Below are positions 16,341 through 23,503 of a DNA stretch of 64,000 nucleotides, piece after piece. Below the pieces are notes generated by a model. That model was not told where the DNA came from. It made no database searches and saw nothing but the letters and a program-made list of their open reading frames with translations. The stretch comes from Streptomyces sp. NBC_00483 (GTDB taxonomy: Bacteria > Actinomycetota > Actinomycetes > Streptomycetales > Streptomycetaceae): NCBI RefSeq assembly GCF_036013745.1, contig NZ_CP107880.1:4092001-4156000 (forward strand), read 5' to 3'. A program made the translations under genes and the position numbers. Positions within the stretch are counted from its first letter, which is position 1. Each line of letters starts with the position of its first letter.

Positions 16341-17753
16341 ATGGGCAGCACTCGCAACACTTTTCGTACACGCACACCCAGCACCCGCAGGACCCGCGGC
16401 ACCCACACCTTCCGCACGACCCTCGTGGGCATCGCCATCGGTTCCCTCGCGCTCACCCTCACCGCCTGTGGAGGCGATGACGACAACGGCACGTCCGACG
16501 GGAGCGGCGACAAGACGCCCGCGTCCTCGGTCAAGCTGCCGAAGCTGAACGGCAAGTCGGTGGAGATAGCCGCCGTCTGGACCGGCGACGAGCAGAAGAA
16601 CTTCAAGCAGGTGCTCACGGAGTTCGAGAAGCGGACGGGCGCCAAGGTCACCTTCGTCCCCGCCCAGGACCCGATCATCAACTTCCTCGGTTCGAAGGTG
16701 GCCGGCGGCGCCCCGCCGGACGTCGCGATGCTGCCGCAGCCCGGCGCCATCAAGCAGGCCGTCGACAAGAAGTGGGCCAAACCGCTGGGCAAGGACGCCG
16801 AGGCACAGCTCGCCAAGAACTACTCCCAGGGCTGGCAGGACCTCGGCAAGGTCGACGGCAAGCAGTACGGCGCGTACTACAAGGCGGCCAACAAGTCCCT
16901 GGTCTGGTACAACACCAAGGTCTTCGAGAACGCGGCCGCCAAGGAGCCGAAGACCTGGAAGGAACTGCTCTCCACCTCGCAGGCGATCTACGACTCCGGC
17001 GTCACGCCGTTCTCCGTCGGCGGGGCCGACGGCTGGCCGCTGACCGACTGGTTCGAGAACATCTATCTGTCGCAGGCGGGCCCCGAGAAGTACGACCAGC
17101 TCGCCAAGCACGAGATCAAGTGGACCGACCCGTCCGTGAAGGACGCGCTCACCACGCTCGCCCAGCTGTGGGGCAAGAAGGACTTCCTCGCCGGCGGCAA
17201 CAAGGGGGCCGTGCAGACCGAGTTCACGAAGTCGGTCGAGCAGACCTTCACCGGCGGCGACCAGCCCAAGGGCGCCATGGTCTACGAGGGCGACTTCGCG
17301 CAGGTGAACATCCAGCAGACCAAGGCGAAGGTCGGCACGGACGCGAAGGTGTTCCCGTTCCCCGCGGTCGGCTCCGGTGACAAGCCGGTGGTCAGTGGCG
17401 GTGACGCCGCGGTGATCCTGAAGGACTCCGAGGCGGCGCAGGCGCTGGTGACATGGCTGGCCTCGCCGGAGGCGGCGACCATCCAGGCCAAGCTGGGCGG
17501 CTACCTCTCCCCCAACAAGAACGTGGACCTCGCCTCGTACCCGAACGCGGTGCAGCGCGAGATCGCCAAGGCGCTCGTGGGGGCCGGCGACGACTTCCGC
17601 TTCGACATGTCGGACCAGATGCCGCAGGCCTTCGGCGGTACGCCCGGCAAGGGCGAGTGGAAGGCGCTGCAGGACTTCCTGATGAACCCCAAGGACATCG
17701 CGGGCGCCCAGAAGGCCCTGGAGGCCGAAGCGGCCAAGGCGTTCAAGGACTGA
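16341..17753 (+). CDS. Sugar ABC transporter substrate-binding lipoprotein
   Basis: A 470-residue extracellular solute-binding protein of family 1 (carbohydrate uptake, CUT1). It has a twin-Arg-like basic leader (RRTRGTHTFRT), a hydrophobic stretch and a lipobox LTAC with the acylated Cys at residue 43; mature protein starts CGGDDDNGTSDG. The rest shows the type-1 SBP pattern: TFVPAQDPI early, AGGAPPDVAMLPQPG, and a C-terminal GGDAAVIL followed by AMxxLASPE-like ALVTWLASPEAA. The ATG at 16341 is chosen to give a normal signal peptide. Seven bases separate it from the first permease. It probably binds an oligosaccharide such as an alpha-glucoside; the sugar cannot be read from the sequence. 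Confidence 0.88.
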   Translation: MGSTRNTFRTRTPSTRRTRGTHTFRTTLVGIAIGSLALTLTACGGDDDNGTSDGSGDKTPASSVKLPKLNGKSVEIAAVWTGDEQKNFKQVLTEFEKRTGAKVTFVPAQDPIINFLGSKVAGGAPPDVAMLPQPGAIKQAVDKKWAKPLGKDAEAQLAKNYSQGWQDLGKVDGKQYGAYYKAANKSLVWYNTKVFENAAAKEPKTWKELLSTSQAIYDSGVTPFSVGGADGWPLTDWFENIYLSQAGPEKYDQLAKHEIKWTDPSVKDALTTLAQLWGKKDFLAGGNKGAVQTEFTKSVEQTFTGGDQPKGAMVYEGDFAQVNIQQTKAKVGTDAKVFPFPAVGSGDKPVVSGGDAAVILKDSEAAQALVTWLASPEAATIQAKLGGYLSPNKNVDLASYPNAVQREIAKALVGAGDDFRFDMSDQMPQAFGGTPGKGEWKALQDFLMNPKDIAGAQKALEAEAAKAFKD

Positions 17754-17760
17754 CGCGGCG

Positions 17761-19164
17761 ATGACATCCGCCACCGGCGGCGGCACCCCGGATCCCGGGG
17801 CTGCCGCCGCGACGCCACCGCGCAAACACAAGAGCGTCACCGGCACCCGCAAGTCCGTCGCCGGGCTCTTCCTGCTGCCCTCGCTGATCCTGCTCGGCGC
17901 TCTCGTCGTGTACCCGATCGGCTACTCGCTCTTCCGCAGCTTCTTCGACGACTCGGGCGGCTCGTTCATCGGGTTCGACAACTACGAGACGCTGTTCACG
18001 CGCGAGGACACCAAGGCCGCGATCAACAACAACATCTGGTGGGTGGTGCTGGCCCCGACGGTCGCCACGGCGCTCGGCCTGATCTTCGCCGTGCTCACCG
18101 AGCGGATCCGCTGGGCCACCGCGTTCAAGCTGGTGGTCTTCATGCCGATGGCCATCTCGATGCTGGCCGCGGGCATCATCTTCCGGCTCGTCTACGACCA
18201 GGACCCGGAGAAGGGCGCGGTGAACGCGGTCGTGGTCGGGGTGCACGACACGTTCGCCGACTCCTCCGCGTTCCCGAAGGCGCATCCGCGCGGGAACGGC
18301 ACGCTCGAAGGGAAGAGCGGCGGCCCGTTCCTCACCAAGGAACCGGTGCGGGCCGGAACTCCCGTGCTGCTGCCGCTCGTCGGCGTCGCCGCCGACCAGA
18401 TGCCCGAGGGCGCCAAACCCGCGAAGGAGCCCGCCGCCGGGAAGGCCGGGGTCACCGGCACGGTGTGGCAGGACTTCACCCTCGGCAAGGGCGCGGGCGG
18501 CATCAACAAGGTCGACGCGACCGAGGTCGGCTACCCCGGCATGCGCGTCGAGGCCGTCAAGGACGGCAAGGTCGTGGCCAGCGCGTCGGCCGCCGCAAAC
18601 GGCACCTTCGCGCTTCCCGCCGCGGCCGACGGCGCCCAACTCCGGCTGCCCGCGGCGAACTTCAAGGAGCCGTACAACGGCGCCGACTGGCTCGGCGACA
18701 AGAAGTTCTTCACGATCCACCTCGGCGGATTCGAGCTGTACCTCAACATCGTGACGACCTCGATCATGGTCGCGTACGTATGGATGTGGGCCGGGTTCGC
18801 GATGGTGCTCATCGGGGCGGGTCTGGCCAGCATTCCCCGCGAACTCCTCGAAGCCGCCCGCGTGGACGGCGCCTCCGAGTGGCAGGTGTTCCGCCGGGTC
18901 ACGGTGCCGCTCCTGGCGCCCGTGCTCGCGGTCGTCCTCGTCACGCTGATGATCAACGTACTGAAGATCTTCGACCTGATCTTCATCATCGCGCCGGGAT
19001 CCTCTCAGGACGACGCCAACGTGCTGGCCCTGCAGCTGTACAGCTCGGCGTTCAGCGAGGGCAACGAGGGCCTGGCCAGTGCGATCGCGGTGCTGCTCCT
19101 GCTGCTCGTGATCCCGGTGATGTGGTTCAACATGCGCAGGCTCAGGCAGGAGACACGGCGATGA
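17761..19164 (+). CDS. Sugar ABC transporter permease (MalF type) with inserted extracytoplasmic domain
   Basis: A 467-residue inner-membrane permease. TM1 is at about 35-58, TM2 93-113 and TM3 122-145; the last three TM segments lie after residue 325. The EAA loop, which docks the ATPase, is EAARVDGASEWQVFRRV. Between TM3 and the next helix there are about 175 residues (148-322) where simple CUT1 permeases have about 30. This insert contains a stretch (GVTGTVWQDF, GYPGMRVEAVKDGKVVAS, ANGTFALP) with the look of a Cna-B/SdrD-B or prealbumin-like beta fold. Its position matches the P2 loop of E. coli MalF, which touches the binding protein. The stop overlaps the next permease start (ATGA). No ATPase gene is present in the operon. 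Confidence 0.9.
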   Translation: MTSATGGGTPDPGAAAATPPRKHKSVTGTRKSVAGLFLLPSLILLGALVVYPIGYSLFRSFFDDSGGSFIGFDNYETLFTREDTKAAINNNIWWVVLAPTVATALGLIFAVLTERIRWATAFKLVVFMPMAISMLAAGIIFRLVYDQDPEKGAVNAVVVGVHDTFADSSAFPKAHPRGNGTLEGKSGGPFLTKEPVRAGTPVLLPLVGVAADQMPEGAKPAKEPAAGKAGVTGTVWQDFTLGKGAGGINKVDATEVGYPGMRVEAVKDGKVVASASAAANGTFALPAAADGAQLRLPAANFKEPYNGADWLGDKKFFTIHLGGFELYLNIVTTSIMVAYVWMWAGFAMVLIGAGLASIPRELLEAARVDGASEWQVFRRVTVPLLAPVLAVVLVTLMINVLKIFDLIFIIAPGSSQDDANVLALQLYSSAFSEGNEGLASAIAVLLLLLVIPVMWFNMRRLRQETRR

Positions 19165-20042
19165 CGACCCTCGGCGAGACCGTCAAGGCCAAGCGCTCGC
19201 TCGCCGGCCGGATCGGCGACAAGCTCAGCGGCGGGTTCATCCAGTTCGTGCTGCTGCTGATCGGCGCGCTGTGGCTGGTGCCCACGATCGGCCTGCTGTT
19301 CTCCTCGCTGCGTTCGCCCGAGGACATGGCGGACAGCGGCTGGTGGACGGTGTTCAGCAAGCCGGCGCAGCTGACCTTCGAGAGCTACAGCAGCCTCCTG
19401 GAGAACTCGGACATCACGCGTTCCCTGGTCAACACGGCCCTGATCACGGTGCCCGCGACCCTGCTCGTGATCGTGGTCGGCTCGCTGGCCGGCTATGCGT
19501 TCGCGTGGATGGAGTTCCCGGGCCGCGACTGGTGGTTCCTGATCGTGGTCGGGCTGCTCGTGGTTCCCGTGCAGGTCGCGCTCGTGCCGATCGCCCGCCT
19601 CTTCGGCGACATCGGCATCTTCGGCTCGATCTTCGGCGTGATCCTCTTCCATGTCGGGTTCGGGCTGCCGTTCGCGGTGTTCCTGCTGCGGAACTTCTTC
19701 GCGGAGATCCCGCGCGAACTCCTGGAGGCGGCCCGCCTGGACGGCTCGGGTGAACTGCGCCTGTTCCTACGGGTCGTGCTGCCGCTCGGCGCTCCGGCGA
19801 TCGCCTCGCTCGGCATCTTCCAGTTCCTGTGGGTGTGGAACGACATGCTGGTCGCGCTCATCTTCACGGACACCGACAGCCAGCCGATCACGGTCGCGCT
19901 GCAGACCCAGGTACGGCAGTTCGGCAACAACATCGATGTGCTCGGCCCCGGCGCGTTCATCTCGATGGTCGTCCCGCTGGCCGTGTTCTTCGCGTTCCAA
20001 CGTCAGTTCGTGTCCGGCGTGATGGCGGGCGCCGTGAAGTAA
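19161..20042 (+). CDS. Sugar ABC transporter permease (MalG type)
   Basis: A 293-residue second permease of the importer, with six membrane segments. The EAA loop is ELLEAARLDGSGELRLFLRVVLP, split here by description into EAARLDG and LFLRVVLPLG. The C-terminus ends FQRQFVSGVMAGAVK, the standard end for MalG-type CUT1 permeases. The ATG at 19161 overlaps the TGA of the upstream permease by four bases, so the two are translationally coupled. With no ATPase gene following, the complex most likely borrows the shared Streptomyces sugar ATPase MsiK, which is known to power several CUT1 systems. No clear terminator follows in the 153 bases before the next gene. Confidence 0.92.
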   Translation: MTTLGETVKAKRSLAGRIGDKLSGGFIQFVLLLIGALWLVPTIGLLFSSLRSPEDMADSGWWTVFSKPAQLTFESYSSLLENSDITRSLVNTALITVPATLLVIVVGSLAGYAFAWMEFPGRDWWFLIVVGLLVVPVQVALVPIARLFGDIGIFGSIFGVILFHVGFGLPFAVFLLRNFFAEIPRELLEAARLDGSGELRLFLRVVLPLGAPAIASLGIFQFLWVWNDMLVALIFTDTDSQPITVALQTQVRQFGNNIDVLGPGAFISMVVPLAVFFAFQRQFVSGVMAGAVK

Positions 20043-20195
20043 ACCGGGATTTGTCGAGCGAGAAGGCCTTTCGTTCCCTCCCGGCCACTGCGCGGACACC
20101 CCGGGCACCTACCCAGAGCTGATGGCCTCCCGGGGCCGGCCGACGAGCGCGTCGTCCGCCGGCCCCGCACCCACGTCATCCGTACTGGAGCTGAC

Positions 20196-21038
20196 ATGCA
20201 GCACGAGTCCCACACCGCGCCCGCCGAACTGCCCCGCCCGGCCGCGCTCGACGACGTCAAAGGCTGGTTCCACAACATCGACCAGGTGCTCTTCGACTGG
20301 TTCCTGAGCCGGCAGCGCGCGCTCGGCCAGGGCGGGGATCTCCTCGAACTCGGCGTCTACCTGGGCAAGAGCGCCATCTTCATGGGGCAGTACCTGGAGG
20401 AGAAGGAGACCTTCACGGTCTGCGACCTGTTCGACTCGCCCGCCGGCGACCTGGCGAACGACAAGGAGATGAACAAGTCCTACAGCAGCCTCACGCGCAC
20501 CGCCTTCGAGGCCAACTACCAAGCGTTCCATGACGAGTTGCCCGAGGTGGTGCAGGGCCCCTCGCACGTGATCACGTCCCTTGTCGCCCCCGACAGCTGC
20601 CGCTTCGTGCATGTCGACGCCTCGCATCTGTACGAGCACGTGCACGGCGACATCGAGGCGTCCCGCGAGCTCCTCGGCGAGGACGGCATCGTCGTGCTCG
20701 ACGACTTCCGCGCCGAGCACTGTCCGGGCGTCGCGGCCGCGACGTGGGGCACCGTCGCCACAACGGGGCTGAAGCCGCTGTGCATCACGGCGACCAAGTT
20801 CTACGGGACGTGGGGCTCGTTCGAGCCGGTGCGCACCGAGCTGGGCGCGATGCTCGCGGGGCGCAAGGACTTCTGGCACGGCGCGGAGGAGGTCGCCGGG
20901 CACTCGATGATCCGCATCGACGGCAAGAAGGCGAAGCGCCCGGCGCAGCCGGTGTCGCGCTACGAGTCGACGGCGCCGGCCGTGCCGACGCAGGGCCCGC
21001 GCCCGAAGGGCCTGCTGCGCTCCCTGCTCGGCCGCTGA
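20196..21038 (+). CDS. Class I SAM-dependent methyltransferase (Methyltransf_24 type)
   Basis: A 280-residue predicted cytoplasmic methyltransferase. The SAM-binding strand is LLELGVYLGKSA (near 50), followed by an acidic motif II region (FTVCDLFDSP) and the HVDASHLYEHVHGD block typical of the Methyltransf_24 family that often acts on sugars or glycopeptide-like molecules. The C-terminal 45 residues are Pro/Lys-rich and probably disordered (KKAKRPAQPVSRYES). The ATG at 20196 follows TGGAGCTGAC. It is followed by a membrane GT-C-like gene on the same strand, suggesting a surface glycan role for both, but the substrate is not known. A CTAGGGCCT sequence just after the stop resembles the end of the MITE-like elements in this window. 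Confidence 0.8.
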   Translation: MQHESHTAPAELPRPAALDDVKGWFHNIDQVLFDWFLSRQRALGQGGDLLELGVYLGKSAIFMGQYLEEKETFTVCDLFDSPAGDLANDKEMNKSYSSLTRTAFEANYQAFHDELPEVVQGPSHVITSLVAPDSCRFVHVDASHLYEHVHGDIEASRELLGEDGIVVLDDFRAEHCPGVAAATWGTVATTGLKPLCITATKFYGTWGSFEPVRTELGAMLAGRKDFWHGAEEVAGHSMIRIDGKKAKRPAQPVSRYESTAPAVPTQGPRPKGLLRSLLGR

Positions 21039-21168
21039 CGGTCTAGGGCCTTTCTGCCGGATCCTGCTGGAGTCGCGGACCCCGGCCCCGCCCTTCGTGG
21101 ACCGTGCCCCTCACCCGCACGGCCCACGAAAGGCGGGGCGGGCCGCTCCGGCGGGGCACGCATGCCCC

Positions 21169-22488
21169 ATGCCGTACATGACGACCACCGCACTCGCCCG
21201 GGGAGCGGCGCGCGGCGCGACGGCGCTGCGCGGCGGCCACTTCTGGCGCCCGACCCCGTTCTTCGTCTTCGGTGGCCTGTTCTGGCTGCTGCTGACACTC
21301 GCGTACTGGTGGGTGCCGATGGCGTACGACTACGGGCTGCACGCGGCGGTGATCGAACGCCTGAAGGTGAGCCTGCTGCATCCGCGCCACCCGCTGGTCG
21401 ACCTGCCGGGCGCGGGCAACCCGTACGTCTCCTCCCCGTACGCGATGGCGGAGGGCGCCTTCGCGCGGGCGACGGGCCTGACGGGCTGGGAGGTCATGAA
21501 GCTCGCGGGCCCCGCCAACCTGCTGGTTCTACTGACGGGCCTGAACCGCTTCGTCCGGGCGCTCACATCACGCCAATGGGCCCCGGTCCTGGCCCTGTTG
21601 ACGCTGACACTCCTCTGGGGGACGAGCACGGACTGGCGGACCGAACCGCTCGCGCTGCGCTCCCTGATGATCGACCTCGGCTACCCGTCGACGTTCGCGA
21701 TCGGGCTCGCCCTGTGGGTGTGGGCGGGCGCGTGGCGACTGCGGCGGGAGGGCGCGCGCTGGGCCGTGGCGGGGGTCGCGGCGGTGGGCCTCGTGTGGCT
21801 GTGGCCGGACGCGGACCCCGCACCACCGCACGTCCCGTGGCTCGCGCTGATCGGCCTCCCGCCGCTGTGGCTGCGGCTGCGCCGCGACCGCAAGGACCCG
21901 CTCGCACTGCTGTGCGCGGCGGGCGTCGCGGCCCTCGCGTACGCCGCACTGGCCCACCCCTCCGCGTACGGCGCGGCCATGGTCCTCACGGTGGTGCCGC
22001 TCCAGCTCGCCCTGGCGATCGCCCTCGCGGCGCCCCGCCCCTGGCCACGGCGGCGCCGGGCGCTCGGCGCGCTGGCGGCGACGGGCGCGGCGCTCGGCTT
22101 CCTGGTCACGGCAATCGACCCGCCGCCGAGCTGGCCCGCGTACACCTGGGCGGCGCAGCACATTCCACCCGGCGACACGGTCCTCACCAGCGGCTACCGT
22201 CCGGTCCGCGCGCTGCCGGGCTACGGGCCGACGCTGGTCGCGCCCGCCCGCCCCGACCCGGTCGTCGACAGGGCCGACTGGGACCGGCGCCGGGCGGCGG
22301 TGCGCGCCTACCTCTCCCCCACGTCCACCCGCGCGGAACGGGAGGCCGTCGCCGACCGCTACCGCGTCCGCTGGCTGCTGCTCGACCGGGGCGAGCGGCT
22401 GCCGCCGGAGGCGGTCCTGGTGGCGTGGAGCCCACAGACGGGCGAGGCGCTCGCGCGGGTCAACGGGGGTACGCCGCGGACCGGTTGA
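21169..22488 (+). CDS. Polytopic membrane protein, GT-C glycosyltransferase-like
   Basis: About 439 residues with roughly ten hydrophobic segments and a C-terminal soluble tail (from about residue 335) rich in Arg, Pro and Tyr. The first loop after TM1 contains the acidic pair YDYGLH, and further charged residues lie in the loops (SSPYAMAEG, TDWRTEP, DADPAPPH). This resembles the layout of GT-C polyprenyl-phosphate sugar transferases, where an acidic first loop holds the catalytic site. I cannot name the family precisely. The ATG at 21169 is one of two close candidates (also 21178); the frame is open further upstream but loses coding character. It converges with ohr, with 3 bases between stops. 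Confidence 0.6.
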   Translation: MPYMTTTALARGAARGATALRGGHFWRPTPFFVFGGLFWLLLTLAYWWVPMAYDYGLHAAVIERLKVSLLHPRHPLVDLPGAGNPYVSSPYAMAEGAFARATGLTGWEVMKLAGPANLLVLLTGLNRFVRALTSRQWAPVLALLTLTLLWGTSTDWRTEPLALRSLMIDLGYPSTFAIGLALWVWAGAWRLRREGARWAVAGVAAVGLVWLWPDADPAPPHVPWLALIGLPPLWLRLRRDRKDPLALLCAAGVAALAYAALAHPSAYGAAMVLTVVPLQLALAIALAAPRPWPRRRRALGALAATGAALGFLVTAIDPPPSWPAYTWAAQHIPPGDTVLTSGYRPVRALPGYGPTLVAPARPDPVVDRADWDRRRAAVRAYLSPTSTRAEREAVADRYRVRWLLLDRGERLPPEAVLVAWSPQTGEALARVNGGTPRTG

Positions 22489-22491
22489 GGC

Positions 22492-22905
22492 CTACTCGAC
22501 GACGAGCTGCACGTCGATGTTGCCGCGGGTCGCGTTCGAGTACGGGCACACCTGGTGCGCCTGCTCGACCAGCTTGCGGCCGGTCTCGGCGTCGACCGAC
22601 TCGGGCAGCTCGACACGGAGCACGACGGCGAGCCCGAAGCCCTCGCCCTGCTTGCCGATGGAGACCTCGGCGGTGACGGCGACGTCGGCGACGTCCACCT
22701 TGGCGCTCCGGCCGACGAGCCCGAGCGCGCTGCCGAAGCAGGCCGCGTAACCGGCGGCGAAGAGCTGCTCCGGGTTGGAGCCCTGACCGTTGCCGCCCAT
22801 CTCCGTCGGGATGCCGAGCTGAAGGTCGATCACGCCGTCCGAGGAGACGGCACGCCCGTCGCGGCCGTGGGTGGCGGTGGCGACGGCGGTGTAGATGGCG
22901 TCCAT
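22492..22905 (-). CDS. ohr: Organic hydroperoxide resistance protein (Ohr/OsmC family)
   Basis: A 137-residue thiol peroxidase that reduces organic and fatty-acid hydroperoxides. Both catalytic Cys are present, C56 in YAACFGSA and C120 in HQVCPYSNATRGN, along with the conserved Glu of NPEQLFAAGYAA. The ATG at 22905 is chosen because family members begin close to MDAIYTA; the open frame upstream is the promoter region. It is divergent from the MarR-family gene ohrR, with a 115-base shared control region that carries tandem operator-like repeats. Expression is expected to be induced when OhrR is oxidised. Confidence 0.95.
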   Translation of the reverse strand: MDAIYTAVATATHGRDGRAVSSDGVIDLQLGIPTEMGGNGQGSNPEQLFAAGYAACFGSALGLVGRSAKVDVADVAVTAEVSIGKQGEGFGLAVVLRVELPESVDAETGRKLVEQAHQVCPYSNATRGNIDVQLVVE

Positions 22906-22971
22906 GGGAGGACCTGCCTCTCGTTTCCGTGAATCTCTTCGCGACTGTCTTCGTACTCCACTAATAGAGCA

Positions 22972-23001
22972 CACAATTCAATTGCACACAACTCAATCGC
23001 G
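22972..23001. promoter_or_regulatory. Tandem OhrR operator-like boxes
   Basis: Two 15-bp repeats stand head to tail without a gap: CACAATTCAATTGCA (22972-22986) and CACAACTCAATCGCG (22987-23001). The first is a near-palindrome matching the AT-rich ACAATTxAATTG pattern recognised by MarR-family OhrR proteins. They lie between the divergent ohr and ohrR genes, the second ending 20 bases before the ohrR start, so OhrR could repress both. Confidence 0.7.
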
Positions 23002-23020
23002 CGAGCGCTACCCTGGATGC

Positions 23021-23503
23021 ATGGCCACGCCCAGCACTCCCAGTACTCCCAGCACCGACGAGTTCCTCCGGCTCGACCGCCAGATCTGCTTCTCGCTCAA
23101 CGCGGCGTCGCGCGCCTTCGGCGGCATCTACCGGGCGCTGCTCAAGGACCTGGGCCTCACCTATCCGCAGTACCTGGTCATGCTGGTGCTCTGGGAGACC
23201 GCCCCCGAGGAGGGCCCGATCCCGGTCAAGCGCCTCGGCGAACGCCTCCGCCTCGACTCCGGCACCCTCTCCCCGCTCCTCAAGCGCCTGGAGGCGAACG
23301 GCCTCGTCCACCGCGAACGCAGCGCCACGGACGAACGCTCGGTGACCATCGCCCTCACGCCCTCCGGCGCGGCCCTGAAGGAAAACGCGGCCGAGGTCCC
23401 CCGCAAAATCGCCGCCGCAACAGGCTTCGACCTCCAGGAAATCGAATCCCTCCGCTCCCAACTCGACCGCCTGACAACCGCACTGGACAACGCGACCCTC
23501 TAG
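23021..23503 (+). CDS. ohrR: Organic hydroperoxide sensor, MarR family (OhrR)
   Basis: A 160-residue MarR-family repressor. The redox Cys is C23 in RQICFSLNAASRAF, the position used by OhrR proteins to sense lipid hydroperoxides. The winged helix is clear: GERLRLDSGTLSPLLKRLE (recognition helix) and the wing RERSATDERSV. The ATG at 23021 starts just after the tandem operator. It is divergent from its usual target gene ohr. The stop codon TAG lies in CTAG (23500-23503), whose other strand is the TAG stop of the convergent thrE-like gene. Confidence 0.93.
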   Translation: MATPSTPSTPSTDEFLRLDRQICFSLNAASRAFGGIYRALLKDLGLTYPQYLVMLVLWETAPEEGPIPVKRLGERLRLDSGTLSPLLKRLEANGLVHRERSATDERSVTIALTPSGAALKENAAEVPRKIAAATGFDLQEIESLRSQLDRLTTALDNATL

